Below, one piece after another: positions 39,401 to 54,400 of a DNA stretch of 64,000 nucleotides. The stretch comes from Orthonyx spaldingii (Eukaryota; Chordata; Aves; Passeriformes; Orthonychidae), in the NCBI GenBank assembly GCA_013397795.1, contig VZTJ01005976.1, positions 1,022,724-1,086,723 of the forward strand, written 5' to 3'. The stretch's first letter is position 1. Every line of letters begins with the position of its first letter. The notes under the pieces are model-generated. The model saw only the letters and a program-made list of their open reading frames with translations, was not told where the DNA came from and did no database searches. Made by a program: the position numbers and the translations under genes.

Positions 39401-42400
39401 CAAAATAACTTCTGCATTCTTGCTCAATCACTGAGTTTCCCCAAGGACTAAACACTTCTACCACTGTTTGTACTTAAGTAAACAGTAACAAGTGGCCTGT
39501 TGTAGTCTGCACTACCTTACCTTTTCCAAGGCAGGGATGGTAAAAATGATTAACTGTTTCCAGCCTCCAGGATTTAAGCCTCTCACTCACGCTTCCCTGT
39601 CCTACCACCACCCAGGCTAAAAGTCAGTAAGCCTAGGTAGCTTTATCCACGTCAGACCGTGGTGCTCACATCAACTTGTCAGCAAGAAAAGAATTAGACA
39701 CAGCTTAAAATATAAATCATTCACAAATCACATAAACAAATTACAGGTTTTTTGCTATTTGATATAAACAGTTGTGCAAGTTTACTTTCTTCTTTTATAG
39801 CAAGTCTGTTGCAGCTGAAAGAAGCTTTAAAAATAATCATGTGTCTCCCACAGAGCAAAACACAGTAACTACAAAATCTCTAAACTTGAAAAATCCCATA
39901 GCTAGGGCAGCAAAGCATTTTTTGTTTGACAGATTTCAACATTTCAAGGCTCAAAACCATAGAAATATATAAACAAAATACAGAGTCTGATAAAAAACAA
40001 ACTTCTGGAAAATTTCCCTAAGTCAAACCTATAGAAATATATATTATTATTTAATTACTCTATTCTAATATTGTCCCTTGTTCACTAATGCACTAATCTT
40101 CATTTAGATAATTTAAAATTTTTAGGAGAAATCTAGCTAGTGCGTAACATTTGTTGAGAATAGGAAGAAAATTAAATAAATGATGAAAAACATTTTGCAA
40201 AAGGGTAGGATGTGAACATTGAACTTGGACCCATATTACCAAAATAGTCTTGGTAACATATGGATTAAAACAATTAACAAATAGTTTCAATTAATGCTCC
40301 AAGTACAGCATGTACTCCAAATACTGCTGTCTATGTAGAGGATCAAAACCAAGTCGTTCTTTATAAAGCTGGTAGTTTCTGATTTTAATGAGAAATTAAT
40401 TTGATGTGAATAGGTGGAAAAATACTATTTTTGTGACCATATTGTTTTCTTACTATTATTGCTTACCTTCAATTCTGTATCCATGGCAAAATTTTTCACA
40501 ACTGAAATCATGCACACATAGAAATACACCAAAATCAAGGCTATTCAAATAATCTAGAGACATTTTAGTGAAACAAGAACTGAAACTCTAGCTCAAACAC
40601 CTTTTAATGTCATTTGCCTCTTTGGGGTGTGTATGATGCATATAAAGAGCAGGCACTAGCAATTACCATTTCATTTTCTCCAAACCTGGGAATTAATATA
40701 AACTATACATAGGGCTAAACTAATCCTGGGCCAAATGTTGAATATGTAATTGCACTCAGAATTCAAATTATTGTGTATCTGCCTGTGTTCCAGAACTGTT
40801 CTATGAGGTGCCCCTAAAGTTGATGGGGTTATCCTGGGACTGAAACCCCATAATTCAGAAAAGTCTCCCCACATTCTAACAGGTTTATGTTAAAAACAAG
40901 ACATTGCATACATGTGATACCTTGGTATACCTTCAACTCATCTTACACGTTTTTGACTCTCTCCTGGAGCACAAACAAGGTCAACTCACTATTTTAACTC
41001 ATAAACTTGACAGGGGCACTAAGAAAACCACAAATACTACGACTGTGCAGTTGCACAGCTTTCTGTGACCACCCATTCTACTCTATACCAGCTACCTGGT
41101 GACTTCCAGCTAATGACACCCATGGATGAAATTTAACACCGCATTCATGCTGATAAAAGAATTAGCCTGCCTTCCTTAGTACAGCACAGGACTCCTTCCC
41201 ATGCCTCTAGTATTTTACAGTCTTAGGCACACACACACATCACAGTCAGGTACCAGATGGCTCCAGGCAGTTATACAGTGTTGTAAATTAAGGAAGCAGA
41301 AATATATAAAACTGAGTGGCCAATCTTATATCTGAAGATACATACCCAAATGCTCATGTGACTGAGCTACAAAAGCACTTCTGAGACATAGACAGCTGAG
41401 AGAGGGGAATGGTCTGAGCTTCAGGAGTACATAGATGGCACAGTAGTTCAATAGTGGCTGGATGGAGGCGGGGTGAGCACATAGCTGGGTGCAATGCCAA
41501 CCTTGGAAGCCTTCACAGCCCACGTACCTCTCCTGGTTGCCAATACAATTTACACACAGCAGCTCTCTACTGACCCAGGCATCAGAGTGACCAGCTGACT
41601 GCTTGGAACGGCCCACAAGCAGCATAGGTATCACAGGTACTTTCAAAACAACACTTACTATTCTACTAATTCTGGACTTGAAAAATGGCTTATGCTTCTT
41701 GACCTGAATACATTAACCACAGTTTTCTGACACAAGCTAATATACACTCACTTCAAAGAGAAACAATACAGACAAATAATAAATATAAGAGCAATACAGC
41801 AAGTTGTTTTTTTCTTTCTTTTCTTCCACCAAAATGAGTAATAAACTATTCTTCATTAATTTATTGGGGCAAAGTTACTTTTCACCTGAACCCTACTGTT
41901 CTTTCTGATTTTTCTGATTCTTCCTTGACTGCATACCACTACATTTTGTAGGTCAGAATTCATACAATACATTTTTTTAAGAAATAAAAATACCTCTGTT
42001 GTGGTACCAATGTCAGCAGATGGACTGTATGTGCTGGTATCTGGTGGAATGGTACCAACGCTACTTTTAACTGGAGAACTAGGAGGAGCAGGTCCTGTCA
42101 TGGTTTCAGTATAGACAGAAGATATAGATTGATGCAGAACTCCTTTCCTCTGAATTTTATTCCAAACTTTACTTGTGATTTCGGCCAGTTCATAGAGAAG
42201 CTGCACCTAAAGGAAAAAATAATACTTAATTTTAGGATGAAGCTTTTCTTAATGAGGTGAAGGGAAAATCAAGTCCTCCACTGAGACTTACAATATAGCA
42301 GAACTGAACTTCTCACCATTTATAATGTTCTGATAATCAACTACATTGCAAATATTGTAATTAACATCAGTTACAGTATAGCGACTTGGATAAAAATAAT

Positions 42401-45400
42401 CTGTGCTGTGTGTAAACATAACCAATAACATGGTCTTGTAAAACTTTTACTAACATAAATTTTTAACAATTAAGCAAAGGTAATTTATCATGTATTTCAT
42501 ATGTATAGATACTGTCTCTAGGAAAAGGCAAATGTAAACTTTATAAAATATTAACAATGCAAAATTAATCATTCAAATTGTATTAAAATAATGATCCCAT
42601 GCAGCATGTGAAACTGATCTGGCTTTGGAAGAATATTCACTACCAAACTCAATAGTCTCCTGGCATATGTCATTCCAATATTCAAAAACACACTGTTTAA
42701 CTTGCACATTGTTTGACTCAGTTCTAAGATATTTACACAAGTTTTTGTAAACAGGCATTAATCATGGAATTTGTATGACAACATACTGGAATATACGGTA
42801 CAAAAAAAAGCTCAGAGAAAACCGAAAATAATATATAAGCAGATTCACAGCTGGATACCATACCCAACTTGCCATTATAAAAAATTGAAATTCTCATATT
42901 TATAAGAACTTTAAGCCTCAGGACACTTCTACTCTATGAAGCTGGCTTCTTATGTGGGCAGAACAGATGCAGAAAAACACTGCTGTCAATCTACTTTTGA
43001 TATAAAACACTACTTGATTTTGTGCGTGAGAATGTGTGATGAAGTCTCCAAGTACATGATGCAGTTCTTTCTTAAGAAGTGAAATGCTGAAATTTCCTAA
43101 AAACCTTCTTGATTCATCTTGGATTTTCTTTTGAGGTTTCAAAGTTTACACAGACCAGGTCACATAATCTTTTGACATAATTTTTCCTTAAAGGAGATAA
43201 ATGTCACAGTACATTTTTTTCTTCATGCACAGAGCAATCTACAAACAACTCCGATTGTGATGAAGACCTCTTTCAGTTATGCTCTGAAGTATTGCTATGA
43301 AGTGTCAGTTATGCTACAAAGTGTCTGTAGCACTCTGATATCTGCTAGTAACCTTTAAATTACCAAATCCAAATTTCTAAGTATTTCTGAGTCTTTCCCA
43401 TGTATTGTTCAACTAATGTCCTAATGTAACTAACTAATGTAATGTCCACCCAAGTGATTGACTAATATAACATTAACTGGTGTTGATACTTTGCTGGCAA
43501 AAGTATCTCTAGAAATTTAATAGGATACAGGCAGATATCCAAACCAGACATGCTTGCAATTTCCCCAGTCCCAATTTTTTTTCAAGAAACCAAAGGATAA
43601 CTTAAGCTATATTTGTTTTAATGAAGTAGGGCTTTCAGAAAATTATTTATGCTACTGTTCCTAAAGGCACAAAGTAACACAAAAGAAGGAACTTGTGTTT
43701 ACATATATGCATATAACAAGGTGAAGAGGTTTGTCATCAGTTAATCTAACACTGAAGGGTTTAAATCTTACTGGGGTTGCAGTAGTCATAATCATTAAAG
43801 CTAATAATTACTTATCTTGTCAGGGAGATTTTAAAAATTGCTCAGGCTAGAATCTTTCCAGGCACTCTGAAACAGTGGCTATTTCAGAGAGCAGCAGCCA
43901 TAACTCTAAACATCACCAGCAACCAGCCAACCAAGTAGTATGATCAAAACATTCTATCCTGGTCTGAAACTAGAGACAAAGTAAATTCACCAAACAAAAG
44001 GGCACACTTTAATTAGAGAGAGATTATTTTTATGGAGTTATGTTACAAGGTAAAAAATACAAAAAAGCCTCAATAATAAAGCCTCATTAAAACAAAAAAG
44101 ATGGCACATATCTACACATAAATAAAGTTTCAAAACTTCAGATAGAGTTAAAGTTATGTCTTTGGTTATTTTTAATGCACTTCATTTAATTCCACTAGTT
44201 CTTACTGATTAAAATGGAAGGATTTCACCTTCTTTTGTTGGTTGCACATTTTCATATGCGTAGTCTTAGTATTTTGCAAATACATCGCTGATTATATGAG
44301 AAGGGCTAGTGTAAGTATAAGGCCTCTCTCCTTTCTAAGTATTTTTGAGCATAACAGTTAATATATGATAATTTTTAGAACACACTATTTAAGAGAAGAA
44401 AAATGGTAGGACAACAAGGATAACTGCCAGTATTTGTTAAAAAGGGCTTCCCCCTCTCACTGCTTCCACTCCTTCCTCAGCAAAACCACATATAACTCAA
44501 TAAGACCCCACTGACTAGGCAAAATCTGTAAAGCTCAATATGTTACAGCATTTTATACTTTAAAAATAACACATTACTACAAAATTGAAAACTACAACCA
44601 AAGACAATATCCTGGCAATTTTGCACACTGGAAGTATCTATTGACTTTACGACATCAGAATATCGTTTCATATTAAATCATAATAGTCATATAAATATAA
44701 TACTTCACCTTTGCTACCATTTAACAAATTCACCAAATTTCACCTAGTTTAAGGCTGTCATCTATAGAAAAAATACAGCCTGTCATTGTAAGGAATCAAA
44801 TTTCGCAGTTACTCTACTGTGGATTTATAACTATCAAATGCTGTTTATGTAACTGTATTTTTCATCTATTCCTCGACATCTGGTTAAAAAAGACTGATTG
44901 CCTTTTCTTCTTCCCTTTTGTATAAGCAAAGCAGAAAGAACAAGTAAGGCACATGTAAAGGAGAAAAGACAGTTCAAGAACCTTTAGTAAACTCAAATAA
45001 TTTGTCCGCATCCTTTCAGTCATTAGAATATTTTAGTAAATTAATCCCATCACAGTGTACAAGGACATCCTTTAAGACAACATTTGAACTAATATTCCAC
45101 AGTAGAACTTCATTTTAACATTTCACTATGCTCATAATATGATTTATATGGAGCTTAGAGTTTCAATTTTTTAGTGGAAATATTTTCTTACAGTTTGCAA
45201 AACAAATTACTCGATTACACTTTAACAGGAATGTTTGAAAAAATATTGCAATTTTCAATTTTCTTTTTAATTCTCAATTCACATTTAGGTCAGACTTGCA
45301 CTTATAACAATGCCATTCCACTTTTAATATTATTAAACACTTACTCTATTTCAAACTACATCAAACTAGGTCCAAGTCATTAAAATACAAAGTGCACTTT

Positions 45401-48400
45401 CTGAAAAATCTAAGAACACCTTGTCCTTTAAATAAACACAAATGAGGTGGCAAATTTTGTTTACATGCATTCATCTGGTTTTTCTTCCCTTTACTGTAGG
45501 ATATCATTGCTTGCCTAAAAAACACTTGATGTTCAAAGAAATGTTAGTTCCATGAAAACGTAGCAAAAAAAAATTACATTAAACCACTTCAATATAAGAA
45601 TCCACAGTGACAGCAGAAGAGTATCATAGCATTTAATGGTACATCTGCAATTCATTTCACTCCATCAGCCAAAAGATGCATTTATACTACAGCTATTACA
45701 TTTGGAGAAGAGTTTAAATTACAAGACTTGAGAGAGCTTCAAAGCAAATCTCAATCTAAGTACCTTGATCTTGATGGCCCAGTTAAAAAAAAATTAAGAT
45801 AGAGACACTCTTCATGAAAATGCAGACCAATCGTACTTAAATCAAGTTATTTTTAATTTTCTTTCATAAATCAATTAAATGTACCAACCTGGGGGTTGGA
45901 GCATTTTATTTCAAGGGATTCAAGGTCGACATGGAGGCAGACGACAAATGAGTGTCTGGATTCTGGCCCTGAAGAAAGCAATTTCTGTGAAGTCACAGCT
46001 AAAGTAGAAGTACAGCCCATTGGTTCTACCAAATTAAGTGTCATTTGTTGTCCAAGAAGAGTATATATACTGAAATGATGCAGACTTATTGTCCACGGAA
46101 AAGCATCACCTAGTAATTAAAAAGAAGAGAAAACAGTTAAACAATTGCTTAATAAAAAGTAGGGTATTCATTTCACACAACTAGCAAAGGCCTTCTTCTA
46201 AACCACCTTAGGAGTCAGCAAGTGCAATCAACAACCATTAAATTGATCCCAAACTCATAAATATAATTCAACCATCAACTCTATGCTATACTTCAAAATC
46301 TAAGCAATAGCAATAAATTTTTTACAACTTCTAAAAACTGAAATTCATTGGGAATTTTAACCTCAAACTGTGAACAAACATATACAATTGACTTTAAAGA
46401 AATCATTTTGCTTCATATGATTTTCCTCAAATTGAGGAATATCCAGAAACCACTCCCTATTTTTTTCAGCATATGGATGCAGTTCAGAGACAGTTCCTTC
46501 AGAACTATATAGAACAGTTCAGAGATATGTACATACTTATACATATTTGTAGGTTGTAATACTAAAAAAGCAAATTCATTCCTTAAAAAGTCTACAGGTT
46601 GCATCTCAACACAGCGGTGCCACAGAGTGAAGCCTATCCCAAAGCTCACAGCGCAGCTCTTTCCACCACCTCACTTAACTTCCTAGGAACAGAATGGTGA
46701 TGGATTTTCTAAAAACAAATTATTATAGACATACAGTTAGCACTTCATTTCTTATATTTAGGAGGAAGCCTACCCAGAGAAGTTCCTGGCATGCTACCAG
46801 GAATCATTATCAAGAATAATCAGCAAGGGAATTGGCAGTGTACAGCTGAAAAACAAAATGCCTACAGCTTTCGTACAATCAGTTTTCTTTAGGTTGTCAA
46901 TAGGTGAAACATAAAAGCTCCCAAAGCAGGATCAGAGAACTATTCAAAGGGCCTCTAAAGGGCCAACAGGAACTCCTTTCAGTGAAAGAAATTTTCAACG
47001 GCTCTACCAGCTAGAGTTGAGAGGAACTGAGCACACAGATTACAGAACCTGAAACAGAATCCCTGTGGTGGGTTGACTCTGGCTGAGTGTCAGGAACCCA
47101 CTACAGCTGCTGTTATCACTCCCCTTACTCAGCTGGACTAGGAGAGGAAAATATAACAAAAGGCTGGAAGACAGGGAGAAATAATTCACCTGTTACTGTT
47201 CATGGGCAGAACAGACTCAACTTGGGAAAGTTCATCTGGAGCCAGTTGGAACTGTCTCTGTTGAACATGAGGAAAGCTTCTGGAATGTGATCACAGATCT
47301 CAGCCCTGCAGTACACCCTGCTACCAAAACCTCACCATGTAAACCAAATAAAATCTCACATATGATAACCAGGTCCCAGAGGAAAAAAAAACAGGCTCTG
47401 GGAGAAACATTGAACCAGAACCCAAAGAATGCTCAAAAGAAGTGAGGAAAATAAGGCAATGAAATATGCGGATAATTCAAATTTTACCTGAAACAGATAC
47501 AGTTTTTTGCTCTTCAGAGGTATAAGAACATAACAATATTTCAGGGGGCCGTTGGGGTTTCTTTTGTTTGGTTTTATTTTCTTTAAAGAAAGTCTTCATC
47601 CCATTTATCAGATTTCCTACTGAGGAAGTTGGACCTTTTTGTCACAACTTGAACAACAGAGAGTCTGTACCCAGCATGTGAATTTTCAATCCACCAAGAG
47701 AAACTGCCTGTCCCAATATGAAGTAACGTAAAAGCAGCTGGATGCAGTGTCAGATCCAAACACAGCAGGGTGGTGAGCATCCACAAACCTCAGTCTTGCC
47801 TGAAACAGTCCTTATCCTTGTACATTCATTTGGAGAAAGAGAAGAAGAGAAGTTCTCCTTCCCATATGAAAATTCAGAAGGTTATTTGGTATGAGGTTTT
47901 ATTTTTCAAAATGTGAGCCTGAAGTTATGGATAAGAAGAATCCAAATTAATCTAATACTCCAGAAGCGTGGTAGCTAGTCTTGAGAATCAGAGAAGAAAA
48001 TGATAGACAAAGGTACACTGGGATGGGCCCCTTGTGTCTCACGGGACAATAAAAAATTAAAACCAATGTTTTTAAACAATAGATGAAGAGTGTGTTTGCT
48101 GCCTGGTGAGGCCTAGAGTCAATCCTGTCCCGCTGAGAAATCACAACACTAAGGAATAGCACCAACTGTTAACTGTAATTATTTAAAGAAATTAGAAGGG
48201 TATTGAAATTAAAATAAAGCTTCATTTCAACATCTTTTTATCATATTATTTTAGTAAGACTTCCATTTTTTTCTTCCACAGGTGGCTTCAGCAATAAATT
48301 TATATGGTCAGAAGTATGTATCAGAAGACTCTGTGTGTCTCATCCTAAGAACAAACTGAAAACTGCAATAGTTTATTTTGAAGCTATTACATACTGAAGA

Positions 48401-51400
48401 ATTCAGCTCAAAGTAACTTGAAAATATATTCAAAAACTTTGCAGATTAAAAGTTCTGAAGCAGTTAACGTGGTTTTTTCCAAGTTCAGTCAGCCAAGAAA
48501 TACAAAAAAATAATTGTAATAGATGGAAAAAATTCAAATGCAAAATCAGCTCCAATGACATGTTTCTAATTACTACAGATGAACTTTGTTTTTCTCTGTG
48601 ACCACCACAGTAAATTAACATAGTTTATATTTCATGGATTAGAAAGAAAGAATATCTAAGGAAAAAAATGAATGGTAGCTCTACAAGACTGCATACATTA
48701 TCTACCTTAAAAAAGAAACACTGATAAAATTTTATCAGTGTACAGAAACCACAGTATGTTGCAGAAACACTGTAGTAAAGATATGGTGAATTTACGACTA
48801 TAAAATTCCCCCTAATATCATCAATTACTTCTTCTTCAGCTCCATATACCCTATGTGCCCGTTCTAACACTTTACTGGAATTGTGTACCTGATAAATCCT
48901 TGTTTTGTTGTGGTACCTATGTCTTATTGGCTTTTCAGAAAAAATGTACCTTCATTCATTTGCAAATTTGCTTTATGAAACTATTAAAAAAATTAATTAA
49001 AACAGTCTAAGCATCAAAAGCAACACTGCCTATAGGATTTTCCCATAATTTAAAGAATGATTTCTTGGTAGAAAGGAAAAGTCAATGCCACATTTAGCAG
49101 AATTTTCTCTACATCTAACCTTCCAATCTATGTATACTATTATTTTGTCACCTAATTGATGAAATTCTGAAATATTTTAAGTAAATTGAAAAAACTGGAA
49201 TTGCCTTCAGTGGAACTATAGTGCACCCAACATCTGTTATAGCAAGATTATAAAATACACACATGAAAGACCCCTATTACGGTTGAAGACTCTGGTTAAT
49301 TCCTGATCTACTACTATCATAAATTCTTATTTTTAATTTCTTAGAGCATCATCGCTGATTTGGATTTGAAAATTTATTTATTAAACTATTTCAAATGCTT
49401 TGATAACTTCTTACATTTATAAATACCACTTTCAGGTATTTGGCAGTTGACTGATCCAACCATCAGACAATTTTGAAAGAACTGACATTTATCATTTATC
49501 TGCTACTTGCAATAGTTTAGAAAGACTACTTTCCAACAGAATTTTAAAATTATTTTTCCAATACACAAATAAAAGAATTTGGTATGTGGATGCACTTTCT
49601 CTGGTACTTATTGATGCACTTTGTTTCTTTGCTGGAGTTAATCACTAATGTTCATAGTAAGACTTTCCATACGTATGACATACAATTTTGGTAAATGTAC
49701 TTAACTACTAATAATTGTTACATTTGCTCTCATTTTTACGTAGTACTTATCTTTATTTTAAAAACCAGATTGCAAAAGTGGCATTTGTACACAATGTTGT
49801 GTATACACTGCTGACAGTTCTACAAAAGAGAAATGTTGTTTGTTTAAAATTAGTGATGGTAGGAGAGAGATTATGAAAACTTTATCATGCATGTGGCTCT
49901 GGGATCTGTTCCCAGGCTTATTAGTAGTATCACTTGCAATCCTTGAAGAGTAACCTAACTACTCTGTCTTCATTTCCCTTTCTGTACCCACACTGCAGGG
50001 TCTTTACATGGATTTCTAAAGCCCTCATTCTCATATGACATGCAAAGTTTTAAAAAAAGATACTGCAATCACTACATGCTAGGTCACTTGGACTTCCTCC
50101 CAGTCATGCAAAAGGGAACTAGTTCTATGTCTGCATAATTCCAGCTTCTCAAATGTGAAAACTGATTTTACAAAGCGTTACCATAACAGGTAAGTTAAAT
50201 ACAGTAATTACTCTTACAGATGGTGACATAGAATACAAACTCAAATAAACCAAAAGAAGGCAGATTAGACTAGATATAAAGAAGAAATTATTCACAGTGA
50301 GAGTAGTAAGACACTGGAACAGGTTGCACTGAGAAGTTGTGGGTGCCCCATCCCTGAAAGTGCTCACAGGATGGATTTGGCTCTGAGCAACCCGGTCTAG
50401 TGAGAAGTGTCCCTGCCCTTGGCAGGGAAGTTGGAAATAAATGATCTTTAAGGTCGTACACAAACCCCTCCATGAAACAGCACACTATTTTAACGTCAAA
50501 TATTTATCTTAAATATAATAACAGAAAACATAACTTCTGTAAATTTAAAGGTAAACATTTTTAAAGATCTAATTCAAGATCATAACTTCTAAGAAGGCCA
50601 ACATATTGCTGTTCTACTTTAAATATTTAACTGCCGTTTTCAGGTTGAAATCTATATGGGTCTAATTTCCTATTTTCCTACAAGTCACTTGACAAATTAT
50701 TGAGCTTAAACATATGTTACAAAATTCTGTGAAGATATATAATCTGTCTTTTTTCACAAACAAAAGCCTTCTTTGAAATTTAAATATTTGGAATACAGTG
50801 ATTCATATGACTGTCAGTATATGGCTATCCACCTGAAAATATGAATATGATCACAAGCAATATCAACAACAATTTTAAGATATTTTGAACACTGCTTTCT
50901 AAAAGTATTTTACTGTATCTTACCTAAAGATCTGTATCTTACTGTATCCAATATAAGCAAACATTTTTACAAAGATGAATTAATAAAATCTACTAGTATG
51001 AACCCAAAGAGAAACATTATTATATTAATAATAATTAATTAATATTATTTAAAAATCAGTAACAAAAATAATTCAAAAAATAAACTTCTAAACACAGGAG
51101 GATTTCATCAATACTAAAAATTTTCATCATTACTCTAAAACACTGCTTTACCTGAAGCAAAAGTTCCCTTCATGTCTTCAACTTGCTTTCCTGTTAGAAG
51201 AATTTAGATTTTTGGAAGACCACTTAGCAGTCCAGAAGTCCTAACCATAACAACATATGTTGTCCAGCTCTATTAACCACATTTATCCTATTGCTATAGG
51301 TTGGAACTTGGAGATTATACAGATGAATTGTCAAGTATGTGAAGTTAGATGTGCCTGGAAAGTCACAACTCGCTCTAAGCACTTCTCGAAACATTTCAGT

Positions 51401-54400
51401 TTTGCTCAAACTGAGTTTCTAACTATCTACTTTCTTCTTAGTAACTATTTCACATAAAGGGCAGCTAACAAATAGGACAGAGATCTTCCTCTTTACAAGG
51501 TGCCAAAACAGAGAAGACAAGGGGCAAGAGGTGCAAGTCGCACTGGGAGAGATTTAATATTGACACAAGGAAGTTTTTACAGTAAGAACAATCATTCACT
51601 GGAAGAGCCTCCTTAGAGGTGTGCAGGTTTTCAAGAAGCAAATGAGCACAGTGCTCAATAATGTCATCTTGGGTCCCTTTGCCATGCAAGTTTGGGCCAG
51701 ATGATCATTCAAGGTTATTTCCAACCTGGCCTTCCAGGCTCTATGATTCTGTGATTCTACTTTAACATCCTCAGTAAAAATTACCTCACGGATCTCTATC
51801 TCATGAATTTGTACTGTTAAGATAATACTTAATGTAATTCAACACCTTACTTAATTGTATTTGTTATTCAACAGATGTTCAAAGGAGTATTTCATTCTTT
51901 ACATAGATAAATCCACTTATGGATTACTTAGTTATTTAGTATGACTGAGCTACATTATGTTTCTGAATAAAAGTACTGTAAAAGTACTTAAAATGTTCTT
52001 TTAAGCATTCATACAAACTAAAGTTACCTCAGAGATGCAGCAAAACTCTGAAAACAAATGGAAAGACCTGATTGTGGGATAGTGTATAAGCTATTTTTAC
52101 AATATGTTGTGACATCTTGAGGTCAGTATCCGTGAGTAGGCTGAAATATTCCCAAATGACAGTAGGAATATGTTCCTTTTTTGTCCTCTTTTAGTCTTTC
52201 ATGTAATAAGAAAAATACATAAGTGAGCACACGGCTTTCTTAAAAGTAACAACACATCCACGTGAACAAGCCTTTTACTTATATCTTCTTTATAAAAGAA
52301 GGAATGATTTAAAAAATGGTTACCAGGCAAAGTTGACTAAATATCATTTGTGAGAGATGGTAGCATGTCTGAAGAATGAAAGTATGTCCCTGAAGTTTTG
52401 TTCAAAGACAGAAAGCAAATTAAAAGACTTTCACAATATAAGTCCATAAAAATTATTTACCTCTACAGGGGAAGAAACAAAGAAGGTGACTTTAGAGATT
52501 TGAAAAACTTTTAAATAATCTCTTTAAGAGGGAGTCTTGGCATGGAAAAAGGCAACGGCTCCATTGGAGAATCAAAAATATCAAGATTGTGAGAACTTCT
52601 GTTTGGCATTATTCCCAGAGCACAAAGCCACACACAAATAAATTCTTTACCATAGGCTTTATCCCAACCAGGGGAATTCTTTTCTCTCACTAGGATCTTT
52701 CCTTCAAATCTCGGTCTGACAAAATTCAAGTGACTTCTTACTTTCAGAAATGGTTTAAATTACATCACCAATTTAAAACAAACAAAAGACTTTGGTTAAA
52801 TTTATCTTCTGTCTGTCACTATGATTAGCAAATTAGATCATTCCTATTGGAAGTTATTAGGGAAAAGACATATACCTTTCTCTCTTTCTTTTAAACCTTT
52901 TTTTCCTTTTCATTTGGCAGCATCTGTAATATGACTTTTCATATTAACAACTACAATTTTATTTCCGTTGCCATGAGTTAAGATAAAATACAGAAAGGAG
53001 AAGGGTTCAATATAAGTGGCAGCTCAAAGGGAGTAGAAACACAATTTTATAAATCCAAGCAAATTTCACATGGCAGGAGCAGGACTAGCTCATGAATGTG
53101 ATTTTGACTTCATTTTTCATACCCTTTAAATTGTTCACATTTCAGCAGTAAGTACACAGAAAACAGAATAATTTTCTCAGAAAACGCTGTCACAAAAGCA
53201 ATTGAACAATTGCTGCATCTCCCTCTCCTCATCTTAGAATCAATGCACAAAACAGAAAGAATTCTTTCTATATAATATAGTTTGAGAATACAATAATGAA
53301 CTAACTGTACACCAATGCCCTGGGTTTGTCTGGGATTTTCTTTATAGTAGTTAGTATGGTGCTGTTATGGATTTGTGCTGAAAACTACGGATAATATGGG
53401 TATGTTCTAGTTATTGCTGAACAGTGCTTAAGGTGTTTCCTGCTTCTCACACTGCTCCACCAGCAAGTAAACGGGGGGTGCAGGTGGAGCTGGGAGGGGA
53501 CACAGCCTGGACAGCTGACCCCAAACAACCAAAGAAACCAACCAAACAGAAAGGCTGGAACACCTACCTACTCACAGGAAGTAGCAAATTAATTTGTTAT
53601 TTTGCTTTGCTTGCACCTGCAGCTTTTACTTTACCTATTAAGCTGTCTTTATCTCAATCCCTAAGCTTTCTCACTTTAGACCTTCTAATTCCCTCCTGTA
53701 TTACACCAGGGTGGAGGAGTGAGGGGCTGTGTGCAGCCAGAACTGCCATCTGGAGTTAAACCAGAAATACTGGCATTTCCATGAAATCCAAAACTTGGTT
53801 GTGAGCCTAGCTCTCATGGAAGTCATTAAAAAAAACCTGGAACCCAAGGCTTAAGATGGTTATTTGCCTCACCTATTTCCAGTACACAATTTTTCATACC
53901 AATATATACAGAGCAAGACTTGTATTAAGGGCTGTATTAAAGCAATATTAATACAGCAAGGGCTGTATTAAAAAAACCAGAACACAATAAAAAAATATTG
54001 AACATAAGCAACTTGTTTTCACTTGCTAGGTCCTTTACACCTTATCTCCTCTTTTCATTTCTCGATCAGTTGCAGAATGTTCTTGAAGATGATTGTTCCC
54101 TTAAACTGGTCTACAACTCAAACCCCTATCAAATATTAGCTTTTCAAATAAGAACTACTGTACTTTCCCTCAACCTTTATGATTTTTTTCTTCAAATCTC
54201 TACAAAATCCTTGCTACAATCCCTAAGTAACAACACAGCACACGACTGTTGCCTATCAGGATGACCATTAAAGTCTCATTCTTTTCTTCTGACAGTTTGC
54301 TATACTTACGAATTTGTTTTCTCATTTTATGTTGAATCATAGAATATCTCAAGTTGGAAAAGACCCATAAGGATCACTGAGTGCAACTCGCAGGACTACC

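Noticed and set aside
41326..41646. Minus-strand open frame of 106 codons in a G+C-richer stretch
   Set aside because: No match to VPS13B at this place in the protein (the flanking exons join without a gap) and no known domain; possibly an old repeat.
51000..51060. A+T palindromic stretch (aataataattaattaat)
   Set aside because: Expected by chance in such A+T-rich sequence; no origin, terminator or promoter context.
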